From Phycisphaerae bacterium (GTDB taxonomy: Bacteria; Planctomycetota; Phycisphaerae; Phycisphaerales; SM1A02), in NCBI GenBank assembly GCA_002709755.1, contig PAQN01000012.1:1-54208 (forward strand): a DNA stretch of 54,208 bases. Reading direction: 5' to 3'. The translations under genes were made by a program, and so were the position numbers. The notes beneath the pieces were generated by a model. It had not been told where the DNA came from, ran no database searches, and saw only the letters and a list, made by a program, of their open reading frames with translations. Below are positions 19,587 to 27,018 of this stretch, one piece after another. How positions within the stretch are numbered: position 1 is the stretch's first letter; every line of letters begins with the position of its first letter.

Positions 19587-21797
19587 ATGACTTTTACCAA
19601 GAGAATTGCTCTCGCTGGAATCACGGCTGCGGCCGCTCTGGTGTGTAGCAATGCCGCACAGGCACAACAGGAGTGCGTCGATTCATTCGTCGTCGCTGGC
19701 TCCAATGACACCGGCCCCTGTTGGACAGACGGCTCCGGCTATTTCGACATTTCCTGGACTGGTGGTTGCCTTGCAACCAACATCAACTACTCCGGTGGTG
19801 ACATCGACATCACGGCAAACGGTTTCACCGAAGGCTTCGTGTTCTTCGGTTTCGATCCCGGCGCATGTGAGACGATCACCATCACCTTCGAAGACGGCAG
19901 CATCGCTGGCGGCGTCGAAGTCTGCAACGACTGTGTTCCCGCCGAGTGCGGAAACGGTGTCTGCGAAGCAGGCGAAGATGCCACCACCTGCCCGGATGAC
20001 TGCACCGCTGGTGAATGTCCTGCAGGCCAGGTCGCTGACTGTGACGGATCTGGCGAATGCTGGACCGAAGCATGGATCGCCGACGGCTTCTGCGACGGTA
20101 CCGCTCAGCAGTACGGCGCTGACCTTTGTTGCTACGACAACGACGGTGGCGACTGTACTGAAGAAGAGTGCGCACCCATCGCAGGTGCTTGCTGCACCGA
20201 CGGAGCCTGCACCGAAGTTCTCCCCGACGACTGTGAAGCCAATGGCGGCACTTTCGTTGGTGGAAGCTGCGAAGCATTCCCCTGCGGCAGTGAGTACGAA
20301 GACTGCGGCGATCCCGCTGCAGGAAGCTGCTTCGAAGAGAACGGCTCAGCTGGTTGTGACAACGAAATTTGCTGCGCAACCGTCTGCGAAGTCGACGATG
20401 CATGCTGCCTCGCCGAATGGGACGCAATCTGCGTCGAGTACGCCAACCAGTTCTGCAACCCCAACCAGGGCAACTGCGCAGCTGGCGAAGTCGAGGACTG
20501 TGACGGCTCCGGCGAATGCTGGACCGAAGCATGGGTCGGCGATGGTTACTGTGACGGTACTGCTCAGCAGTACGGCGCAGACCTTTGCTGCATCGACAAC
20601 GATGGTGGCGACTGTACTGAAGAAGAGTGCACCCCCAACGTCTGTGGCGATGGCGAATGCTCACCTGGTGAAACTGCAGAGTCCTGCCCCGAAGACTGTA
20701 ATGCAAGCGATTGCCTTACCGTCACCGGTACCAGCGGCGAAACTGACAACGATGGTGATGGCAACCCTGATGACTGCTTCACTGATCCCAACACCGGCGC
20801 TGGCACTGGCTACGTCGTTCTTGAATGGGAAGGCGGATGCACCGCATCGACCATCGAATTCGTCGGTCTCGGAACCCTCGGTCCCGGCGCGTACGCCAGC
20901 GGCGTTCTCGTCTACGGCCTGGGTGATGAACCCATCTGCTACGACATCATCGTGACCTTCGATGATGGCTCAGTCGCCGACACCATCAATGTCTGCACCG
21001 TCTGCGGCGACCCCGCCGTCTGTGGTGATGGCGTGTGCTCCGCAAGCGAAAGCTTCGACACCTGCCCTGAGGACTGCGAAAAGGGTGGCTGCCCAACTGG
21101 CGAAGTCGCTGACTGTGACGGCTCCGGCGAATGCTGGACTGAAGCATGGATCGCCGACGGCTTCTGCGACGGCACCGCTCAGCAGTACGGAGCTGACCTT
21201 TGCTGCTACGAGCTTGATGGTGGCGACTGTACTGCAGAAGAGTGTGCTGAAGCCTCTTGTGGCGACGGCGTCTGCGGTGCTGACGAAACCATCGACTCAT
21301 GCCCTGAGGACTGCGATGTCCCCTGCGGAGCTGGTGAAGTCGCTGACTGTGACGGTTCCGGCCAGTGCTGGACCGAAACTTGGATCGGTGACGGCTACTG
21401 TGACGGTACTGCTCAGCAGTACGACGCAGACCTCTGCTGCTACGACGGCGGCACTCCTGGCGCCTTCGACGGTGGTGACTGTACTGCCGAAGAATGCGGT
21501 GGAGCCGGCGATCCCACTGGCGCATGCTGCGTCGGCGACACCTGCTCCATCTCGACCGAAGCTGATTGCTCCGGCGAATGGCAGGGCGCAGACACCGCCT
21601 GTGACACCGACACCTGTGGCAGCGACTGCCCCGGTGACTTCAACGGTGACGGCGAAATCGGTGGTGGTGACCTCACCATCCTCCTCGCTGCTTGGGGCAC
21701 TGATGATCCGGCCATCGATCTGAACGATGACGGTATCATCGGCGGTGGTGACCTCACCATCCTCCTCGCTGCCTGGGGAACCCAGTGCGGCGGCTGA
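19587..21797 (+). CDS. Secreted cysteine-rich protein with four LNR-like repeats and dockerin-like C-terminus
   Basis: A 736-residue exported protein. Signal peptide 1-26 (cleavage AQA/QQ). The rest is a mosaic of small disulfide or calcium modules. Four units of the type CG(N/D)GxCxxxExxxxCPxDC start at residues 121, 353, 479 and 558. Four Notch/LNR-like units (DCDGSGECWTEAW... ending GGDCT(E/A)EEC) lie at 151-195, 304-348, 509-553 and 587-637, the last with a six-residue insertion. GACC-type knots lie near 200-235 and 645-675, and a GCDNEICCATVC / WDAICVEYA module near 245-300. The C-terminus (680-736) is a dockerin-like double calcium loop with GGGDLTILLAAWG twice. GGAGG at 19576-19580 fixes ATG 19587, and a very strong terminator follows. 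It has an atypical, highly biased composition (Asp, Gly, Cys). It is likely a surface or matrix protein; an enzymatic role is not visible. Confidence 0.88.
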   Translation: MTFTKRIALAGITAAAALVCSNAAQAQQECVDSFVVAGSNDTGPCWTDGSGYFDISWTGGCLATNINYSGGDIDITANGFTEGFVFFGFDPGACETITITFEDGSIAGGVEVCNDCVPAECGNGVCEAGEDATTCPDDCTAGECPAGQVADCDGSGECWTEAWIADGFCDGTAQQYGADLCCYDNDGGDCTEEECAPIAGACCTDGACTEVLPDDCEANGGTFVGGSCEAFPCGSEYEDCGDPAAGSCFEENGSAGCDNEICCATVCEVDDACCLAEWDAICVEYANQFCNPNQGNCAAGEVEDCDGSGECWTEAWVGDGYCDGTAQQYGADLCCIDNDGGDCTEEECTPNVCGDGECSPGETAESCPEDCNASDCLTVTGTSGETDNDGDGNPDDCFTDPNTGAGTGYVVLEWEGGCTASTIEFVGLGTLGPGAYASGVLVYGLGDEPICYDIIVTFDDGSVADTINVCTVCGDPAVCGDGVCSASESFDTCPEDCEKGGCPTGEVADCDGSGECWTEAWIADGFCDGTAQQYGADLCCYELDGGDCTAEECAEASCGDGVCGADETIDSCPEDCDVPCGAGEVADCDGSGQCWTETWIGDGYCDGTAQQYDADLCCYDGGTPGAFDGGDCTAEECGGAGDPTGACCVGDTCSISTEADCSGEWQGADTACDTDTCGSDCPGDFNGDGEIGGGDLTILLAAWGTDDPAIDLNDDGIIGGGDLTILLAAWGTQCGG
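20037..21497 (+). repeat. Four LNR-like coding repeats of 135, 135, 135 and 153 bases
   Basis: Repeat units lie at 20037-20171, 20496-20630, 21111-21245 and 21345-21497, all in frame within the cysteine-rich protein. They are nearly identical at the nucleotide level, for example GACGGTACTGCTCAGCAGTA-type segments recurring with few changes. The fourth unit has 18 extra bases. The spacers between units are unrelated in length (324, 480 and 99 bases), so this is not a simple tandem array or a CRISPR. Confidence 0.85.
21657..21781 (+). repeat. 44-base direct repeat inside the dockerin-like domain
   Basis: Bases 21657-21700 and 21738-21781 differ at only a few positions and encode the two calcium-loop helices IGGGDLTILLAAWGT. 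The offset is 81 bases (27 codons). The near identity at synonymous positions suggests recent duplication or gene conversion. Confidence 0.8.
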
Positions 21798-21843
21798 TCA
21801 AGGATGAGCCTTCGGGCTGTTCTTGAGATGACAATTCACATTC

Positions 21844-21881
21844 GCCCCCCGCTCGTTTTCGAGCGGGGGGCTTTCTTTTTT
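21844..21881 (+). terminator. Strong rho-independent terminator of the LNR-repeat protein gene
   Basis: GCCCCCCGCTCG (21844-21855) pairs perfectly with CGAGCGGGGGGC (21860-21871) around TTTT, followed by TTTCTTTTTT. It ends 17 bases before the next start codon, so the M28 peptidase gene must have its own promoter inside or just after this element. Confidence 0.92.
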
Positions 21882-21884
21882 GCC

Positions 21885-21890
21885 TATCAT
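21885..21890 (+). promoter_or_regulatory. Candidate -10 element of the M28 peptidase gene, leaderless
   Basis: TATCAT is followed by 7 bases (CTCCCCC) and then ATG 21898. There is no Shine-Dalgarno sequence, and the preceding 40 bases are the terminator of the upstream gene. A transcript starting at the usual distance would begin at the ATG. No clear -35 is seen. Confidence 0.45.
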
Positions 21891-21897
21891 CTCCCCC

Positions 21898-23214
21898 ATG
21901 AGATTCCACCACACAATCGTCGTTCTCGCCTGGCTCACACTGACACCACTTCACGGTCAGGACACCCCATCTGATCAACCCAATCTCGTCGCGATGACGG
22001 CGCAGGATGAGGCCATCGACACGTATCGGGAGCATCTGATCTTTCTCGCTCATCCAGCGCTTGAAGGCCGCCTTCCCGGCGAGCGAGGATGCGCCATCGC
22101 CGAGGAGATGATCTCAACGACGTTCCGGCAGTTGGGGCTAGATTCACCTGAGTCTCTCACCGACTACCGGGATTCCTTTGAATTCAGGCAAGGTGGCCGT
22201 TTCGGATCGAACGCCGATTCTAAGGTCGTGACGGGCAACAACATCTGCGCCGTCCTGCCCGGCCAGGGTGGACTTGAGGATGAATGGGTCATTCTCGGCG
22301 CCCACCACGATCATCTCGGGCGAGGCGAGTTCGGCTCCCGTTCACCGGATGGTCAGATCCATGAAGGTGCCGATGACAACGCATCAGGCACGGCCGCGGT
22401 GCTTCTTGCGGCAGGACTTCTCAGAGACATCTTCATCGACGATGGGGGCCCGAGGCGTTCGATTCTCTTCATCACGTTCAGCGGCGAGGAGAGCGGCTTG
22501 AACGGCTCAAGGCATTACGCCGAAGACCCGGTCGTTCCACTCTCACAGACGACTGCGATGATCAATCTCGACATGGTCGGACGTCTGGTGGATGATGAGA
22601 TTCAGCTCACCGGTCATGGTTCCGGGAAGGGTTTCAACCAGATCGTGACAGGTGTGGATGCTGATTCCACGCTGAAGATCCGCAAGGGTGAGTCACTCAC
22701 TTCTCGAAGCGATCACGCCTCGTTCTACGACAAGGGTGTTCCCGTCCTGTTTCTGACCGCGACGGTCTTTTCCGATGACTATCACACCTCGCGGGATGAT
22801 GCCTCGAGGATCAACTTCGAGGGCGGTGCCAATGCCGCGATACTGGCGGCTGAACTGGTCCGGCGACTTGCCGTGAGCTCCGATTCTCCCGTGTTCACCG
22901 AAATCGAAGGCATGACATCGGCCGGGGACGGCCCCTCGTTCTCCGACATCAAGATCAGATTCGGAATCAAGCCCGGCAACTACGGCGATCTCGAGCCCGG
23001 GATTCTCGTCTCCGGGGTGTCACCGGGCACCAGTGCGCAAGACGGGGGCGTCCTGACCGGCGACATCATGGTCAGATGGAATGGTCGCGCCATCGACGAT
23101 GTCCGTGCATGGATGGGAATGATGGCGGAGCATGAACCAGGGGATGTCGTGACCGTCACCGTTCTCAGGGATGATTCCGAAATCGATCTTCCGATCATGC
23201 TCAAGCCGAAATGA
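21898..23214 (+). CDS. Secreted M28 family metallopeptidase with C-terminal PDZ domain
   Basis: A 438-residue exported zinc aminopeptidase-like enzyme. Signal peptide at residues 1-20 (VVLAWLTLTPLHG/QD). The M28 catalytic domain shows the co-catalytic zinc ligands in order: LGAHHDHLG (His 136, with Asp 138), EGADDNASGTA (bridging Asp), FSGEESGLNGS (catalytic and ligand Glu), INLDMVGR (Asp) and SDHASFYDKGVPVLFL (His near 270). A PDZ domain follows from about residue 350 (GILVSGVSPGTSAQDGGVLTG), which may regulate or target the peptidase. The start at ATG 21898 gives a good signal peptide; a TTG at 21880 lies in the terminator and is unlikely. It could degrade peptides in the periplasm or outside the cell. 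Confidence 0.9.
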   Translation: MRFHHTIVVLAWLTLTPLHGQDTPSDQPNLVAMTAQDEAIDTYREHLIFLAHPALEGRLPGERGCAIAEEMISTTFRQLGLDSPESLTDYRDSFEFRQGGRFGSNADSKVVTGNNICAVLPGQGGLEDEWVILGAHHDHLGRGEFGSRSPDGQIHEGADDNASGTAAVLLAAGLLRDIFIDDGGPRRSILFITFSGEESGLNGSRHYAEDPVVPLSQTTAMINLDMVGRLVDDEIQLTGHGSGKGFNQIVTGVDADSTLKIRKGESLTSRSDHASFYDKGVPVLFLTATVFSDDYHTSRDDASRINFEGGANAAILAAELVRRLAVSSDSPVFTEIEGMTSAGDGPSFSDIKIRFGIKPGNYGDLEPGILVSGVSPGTSAQDGGVLTGDIMVRWNGRAIDDVRAWMGMMAEHEPGDVVTVTVLRDDSEIDLPIMLKPK

Positions 23215-23330
23215 CGGTTCACTCGACACCCTGACGGTGTTCTCCAGCGACATGACCAGTCATCCACCGTCCCGGTCGGCCGTTGCGGGGATGAACGTCG
23301 TGTACAGGTCCATGTTTTCGCCCTCAATGG

Positions 23331-23652
23331 ATGATTCGTGGTGAGACGAACAGCCACGTCATTCTGGTGATCGGCGCCATGTTTCTCAGCACGGCATGCC
23401 TCGAGGTTCACCATGATCTGGTTCGATGTGACGGCGAGATTCATCCAGGATCGCCTGGAGCGGTCATGACGCATCAAGACGGATCTCAACGTAGGCATAG
23501 ATCAGGATGACTTCGGTCAGTGCATGCGCTTGCCGCGAGATGACATGGGTCCGAGCATGCGAGCATTCCCCATCGAGGCGATCAAACGTCACAACTCGAT
23601 GATTCAGAGTATTAGCCGAATCTCGAAACGGATGGACACGCTCGAATCATGA
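23331..23652 (+). pseudogene. Possible frameshifted remnant of a small membrane protein gene
   Basis: A 59-codon frame from ATG 23331 encodes MIRGETNSHVILVIGAMFLS and continues with a hydrophobic segment, then ends at TGA 23508-23510. An overlapping +1 frame, open from 23470 to TGA 23650-23652, reads RIKTDLNVGIDQDDFGQCMR then FPIEAIKRHNSMIQSISRIS and KRMDTLES. Both have third-position G/C enrichment like real genes here. Joined by one frameshift near 23470-23507 they would give a protein of about 105 residues. No family is recognised, and no good ribosome binding site precedes 23331. It may equally be chance. Confidence 0.3.
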
Positions 23653-23863
23653 AGGTGACCATTCCCGGTTTCGCACAGCGTACCTGCTGCCTTTGCTTCC
23701 TCCGGGCATGGCATGAATGGGGGGGGAGCGTCCTGGCCGGATCGGTCTTCACATTGAATACCGGTGGCGTGTGTTCATTCTCACCGAGACCGCCTCTCCA
23801 GTGGCGGGATGGGTCGGGAGGCGTGTGGTGAGTTCACGCATCATCTCGAGAGCCATGAATGAA

Positions 23864-23894
23864 AGCGGGCCGCCCTTGGAAGGGACGGCCCGCT
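23864..23894 (-). terminator. Terminator-like hairpin after the zincin metalloprotease gene
   Basis: AGCGGGCCG (23864-23872) pairs with CGGCCCGCT (23886-23894), extended by an inner CCTT/AAGG-type stem with a small loop. On the minus strand it is followed only by TTTC, so it is a strong hairpin with a weak T tract. It lies 33 bases after the stop codon. Confidence 0.6.
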
Positions 23895-23926
23895 CGGGAG
23901 AATCGTCATGGTTGGTCGGGATTCGA

Positions 23927-26767
23927 TCAGTTCGAGGAGTCCGTCTCCAAGCCGAACAGCAGCATTCCACCGCCGCCGCCAGATGCCATGTCGGAAGCGT
24001 TGTAGATGTACTGTGAATCCATGGCTCTGCCGATGATTTCATGCATGTTGCTCAAGTGAGCGACACTGTAGTCATCCAGCCGCGAGCGACGGTCGAGCAT
24101 GGTCCCGATATCGTCGTGCAGACCTGAAAGCTGCATGCGGGCGAGTGATGAGACCGTGTTGGATGATGCACCGAAACCGTTGTCGGGCGCAGCCATCTGG
24201 AGAAGGCGCTCCATGTGGGCTCTCTGGAGATCTCTGCGCAAGCTTGAGATGTATGGCTTCGAAGCGGTGTATGAGCCTTCGACGTCTTCGTTGAGTTCGC
24301 TCCAGATCGATGAGCGGACGGTGTTCATGACTTCCGCAACGGTCAACAGGTCATCAAGGTCCGAGTCACGGAGTTCGTTGTCATAGACGCTGTTGATCGT
24401 GCCTGGATTGGTGACCATCAGCAAGGCTGATTTCTGCATGCCACCGATCCGGTCATGAATCGTGAAGACACCCGAAGAGGTGAGGGCACGCATGCCGCCT
24501 TCGTCGTACCACTTGTCGACCGGCATCTTTCGGAGAAGCTCCGGAGTGAGACCGTAGTTCTCATCGTGCATCATGTTGTCAAGGACAAATGCGAGGGCCG
24601 CTCTCTGCTGATCGGCATCGATGGGAACGATGGGCTCGCGTTCGCCAGGATCGCCACGTCTGTCACGGTTGAGAGTCGAACCTCCGACCCAGTTCGCCGC
24701 GATGCTGCTGCTCGACATCTGAAGGTTGAGCAGCATCATGTAGCCATTTCTCGCCTTCGCCCAACCATCGCCATCTTCGACCATTCTGTCCAGCAGATCC
24801 TCTCTGAGCATCTTGATCAGACGGATCTGGTTCTCCGCGTAATCGAGGGGGTTCTTGCCGTTGTCGAATCGACGCGCCATGGGGTCTGCCCCATAGCTGT
24901 CTTCATCGGTTGCGTAGGCGAGCATCGGATCGGCGCAACGTGAGGCGACTTCGGAGGGGTCGCCGAATCCGTAGCCGAATTCGATCGCCCAGTAGTCGTA
25001 TGGCCCGAGCGTTTCCATGGCGAAGGGGCCTTGGGCCTCTCCAGCACCCACGTTGATGTTGACCGGAAGGTAGTCCATCACGCTGCCCGCGATGGGCTTT
25101 CCTGCCATGCCTTCGCTGTTCATCTCCGAGAGGTCATAGATGCCGGAGGCCTTGAAGTTGTGCCTAAGGCCGAGCGTGTGGCCGACTTCGTGCATGATGA
25201 CATCTCTGAGCAGAGGCCCGATGTACCACTCGGGGACACCGTCGAGCTGCTGCCCTTCCGAAGCGTCGCGGCCAAAAGCCTCTGAGAGAATCTTAGGACT
25301 TGTCTTCATGAGCGCGATGCTCATCGACTTCGTGGCACGATTCGTGCACACGGGGGAGATTCGCTCGACTTCATGCTCGACATCACCGTCACCTGCCACG
25401 AGAGTCGTGGGATTCTGCAGTACAGCTGGCGTCGGTGCGATACCTCGTGCCCGACGTTCAGCGGCGTCACGGAGGAGTGAGCGCGCCGTGGTCTCGCGCT
25501 CAGCAGGCGCGGACAGGAGGACCCTTGGGTCGAGATGGGGGCGAGTTTCAAGCCAGGCAAGGGTGTCGGGGGAAAAGCCTTCCATCGCCTGCTCGGGGAG
25601 CTGTCTTTCCCAGGTCTTCACCCAGCTGTTGACGAAACCTTCATCCATCACGATGTCTGCGTCGAGAATCTGACCGGTTTCAGGGTGCACACGGCTGGGG
25701 CCGATGGCAAATCCCATGTTCGAATTGGTCCAGACGATGAAGTTGTAGCGTGCATCTTCCGGATCCTTCTTCATGTGCATCCCGGTCACGGCATCCTGCT
25801 GATAGACCTCGATGGCGTTGAAGATCCCGATGTTCTCGAAGGCCTTGTTCCATTCGAGGACGCCTTCACGAACCCATCTGCGGTAACGCACTGGGATCTT
25901 GCTTTCCAGGTAGAAGACGATCGGTTCCTTGGGGGGACTCAGTTCGAGGCTCTTGTCTGCCTTTTCGACGTGCCATCGGTTAATCAGACGATTCCAGGGT
26001 GAATCAGCCGAGGCGTCGCCGACATCCTGAAAGCTCGTCGTGAAGTATCCGACTCGCTGGTCGGCGGCCCTAGGCCTGTAACCGGATGACTTTGGGAGAT
26101 CCCGCATCGAATAAGCCAGTGTGATGAAACGCCCCCGCCTGTCGGGCATTTCGAAGGCAAGCTCCGTGTTCTCCGGGAATGCCTTGGCTTTCTTGATCAC
26201 GGCAAGATTGGTCTTCGCGCCGGAAGTCGTCGAGCCGAAGAAGTTGCTCGCGCCTCTGACGAAGAGGTTGGTCGCATTGATCACCGGGCCTCCGTTGGGT
26301 CCCATGGCGATGATGGGAACGTCGAGGACGACCCGATCGGTGTTCACGCGGGCTGATGCGGACCGACTTTCCCGGTCACCGGTCGTCCTGACCGCGAGAT
26401 TGGGCTCGACCAGAGCGATGCGCTTGCCGAACTTCTTCCACTTCGCATAAAGCAGGCCGTTCTGGACGGCGGACTGGCTGATTCCACTGGACACGGTCCA
26501 TCCGAGGAATATGTTTCGCTTCGCGTAATCGCGGGGCAGTTCGGCCAGAACCTGCTGGGTCTTGTTGTTGATCCAGAGGTGGTACAGAGGGCGTTCACCG
26601 TCTTCGGTGGACTTCACCTGGGTGAATCCCTTGGAGACATCCGCGAATGGGGGGTAGTCGGGAGCATTCTGTGCCGCTGTCGACGAGGATGCGGTCGCTT
26701 GCGCCGAGAGCAGGGGCATGACAAGGGCGGTTGCCATCGTCATGAGAAGAACGGTTGTCTTTGACAT
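23927..26767 (-). CDS. Secreted zincin metalloprotease with DUF5117/DUF4953-type architecture
   Basis: A 946-residue exported protein. The signal peptide covers residues 1-26 (LLMTMATALVMPLLSAQATA). The zinc site is MHEVGHTLGLRHNFKAS near residues 522-538, an extended HExxHxxGxxH zincin motif followed by NFKAS, which is typical of the large bacterial DUF4953/DUF5117 proteins. The methionine turn is probably SVMDY near 560. Upstream, residues 40-330 correspond to the beta-rich DUF5117-like part (LSPPKEPIVFYLESKIPVRY). The C-terminal 350 residues are mostly helical. AGGAG precedes ATG 26767 by 8 bases. Residues near the C-terminus are glycine-rich (MASGGGGGMLL). It is monocistronic. The natural substrate is unknown; a role in degrading extracellular protein is likely. 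Confidence 0.88.
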   Translation of the reverse strand: MSKTTVLLMTMATALVMPLLSAQATASSSTAAQNAPDYPPFADVSKGFTQVKSTEDGERPLYHLWINNKTQQVLAELPRDYAKRNIFLGWTVSSGISQSAVQNGLLYAKWKKFGKRIALVEPNLAVRTTGDRESRSASARVNTDRVVLDVPIIAMGPNGGPVINATNLFVRGASNFFGSTTSGAKTNLAVIKKAKAFPENTELAFEMPDRRGRFITLAYSMRDLPKSSGYRPRAADQRVGYFTTSFQDVGDASADSPWNRLINRWHVEKADKSLELSPPKEPIVFYLESKIPVRYRRWVREGVLEWNKAFENIGIFNAIEVYQQDAVTGMHMKKDPEDARYNFIVWTNSNMGFAIGPSRVHPETGQILDADIVMDEGFVNSWVKTWERQLPEQAMEGFSPDTLAWLETRPHLDPRVLLSAPAERETTARSLLRDAAERRARGIAPTPAVLQNPTTLVAGDGDVEHEVERISPVCTNRATKSMSIALMKTSPKILSEAFGRDASEGQQLDGVPEWYIGPLLRDVIMHEVGHTLGLRHNFKASGIYDLSEMNSEGMAGKPIAGSVMDYLPVNINVGAGEAQGPFAMETLGPYDYWAIEFGYGFGDPSEVASRCADPMLAYATDEDSYGADPMARRFDNGKNPLDYAENQIRLIKMLREDLLDRMVEDGDGWAKARNGYMMLLNLQMSSSSIAANWVGGSTLNRDRRGDPGEREPIVPIDADQQRAALAFVLDNMMHDENYGLTPELLRKMPVDKWYDEGGMRALTSSGVFTIHDRIGGMQKSALLMVTNPGTINSVYDNELRDSDLDDLLTVAEVMNTVRSSIWSELNEDVEGSYTASKPYISSLRRDLQRAHMERLLQMAAPDNGFGASSNTVSSLARMQLSGLHDDIGTMLDRRSRLDDYSVAHLSNMHEIIGRAMDSQYIYNASDMASGGGGGMLLFGLETDSSN

Positions 26768-27018
26768 TCAGAAAACTCCTGATCTTGAGTCTGTTACTTG
26801 CTTCTTGGGGGGCTCTTGTCGAGCTCTCATGTAAGTCGCGATATGGTCAAGGGGTACAAACTAACACGACATAGAGTCGCAATAAGTTCATCGTTTTTCC
26901 ACGAATATTGGGCCTGAGTCCACACTTAAATCGGCATTATTCACATTCGTCCTATAACGGCTTCTGGGGATTTTCATGGATCATTTCAGCATGCCGGCTC
27001 CATCGGTTCGGGCATCCT

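Larger units (their letters stand above)
23215..23926. other. 712-base interval without an intact gene
   Basis: Between the M28 peptidase (+) and the zincin metalloprotease (-). It holds a possible decayed gene at 23331-23652, a run of eight G at 23719-23726, and the terminator of the minus-strand metalloprotease at 23864-23894. A 60-codon frame begins at ATG 23649, overlapping the TGA of the decayed frame, and another at 23717 reads protein-like after the G run; neither is convincing alone. Confidence 0.5.

Noticed and set aside
19606-20955. A 449-codon plus-strand frame, and a 274-codon minus-strand frame at 19882-20706, inside the LNR-repeat gene
   Set aside because: Both are by-products of the highly biased, periodic codon use of the cysteine-rich protein. 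Their translations are Ala/Thr/Pro/Ser or Arg/His low-complexity strings without domains, starts or ribosome sites.
20037-21497. CRISPR-like regularly repeated DNA
   Set aside because: The repeats are 135-153 bases, in frame, separated by coding spacers of 99-480 bases, and lie in a gene with signal peptide and terminator.
22980-23498. A 172-codon minus-strand frame overlapping the end of the M28 peptidase gene
   Set aside because: Its second half is antisense to the PDZ domain, and the rest shows no recognisable domain or ribosome binding site.
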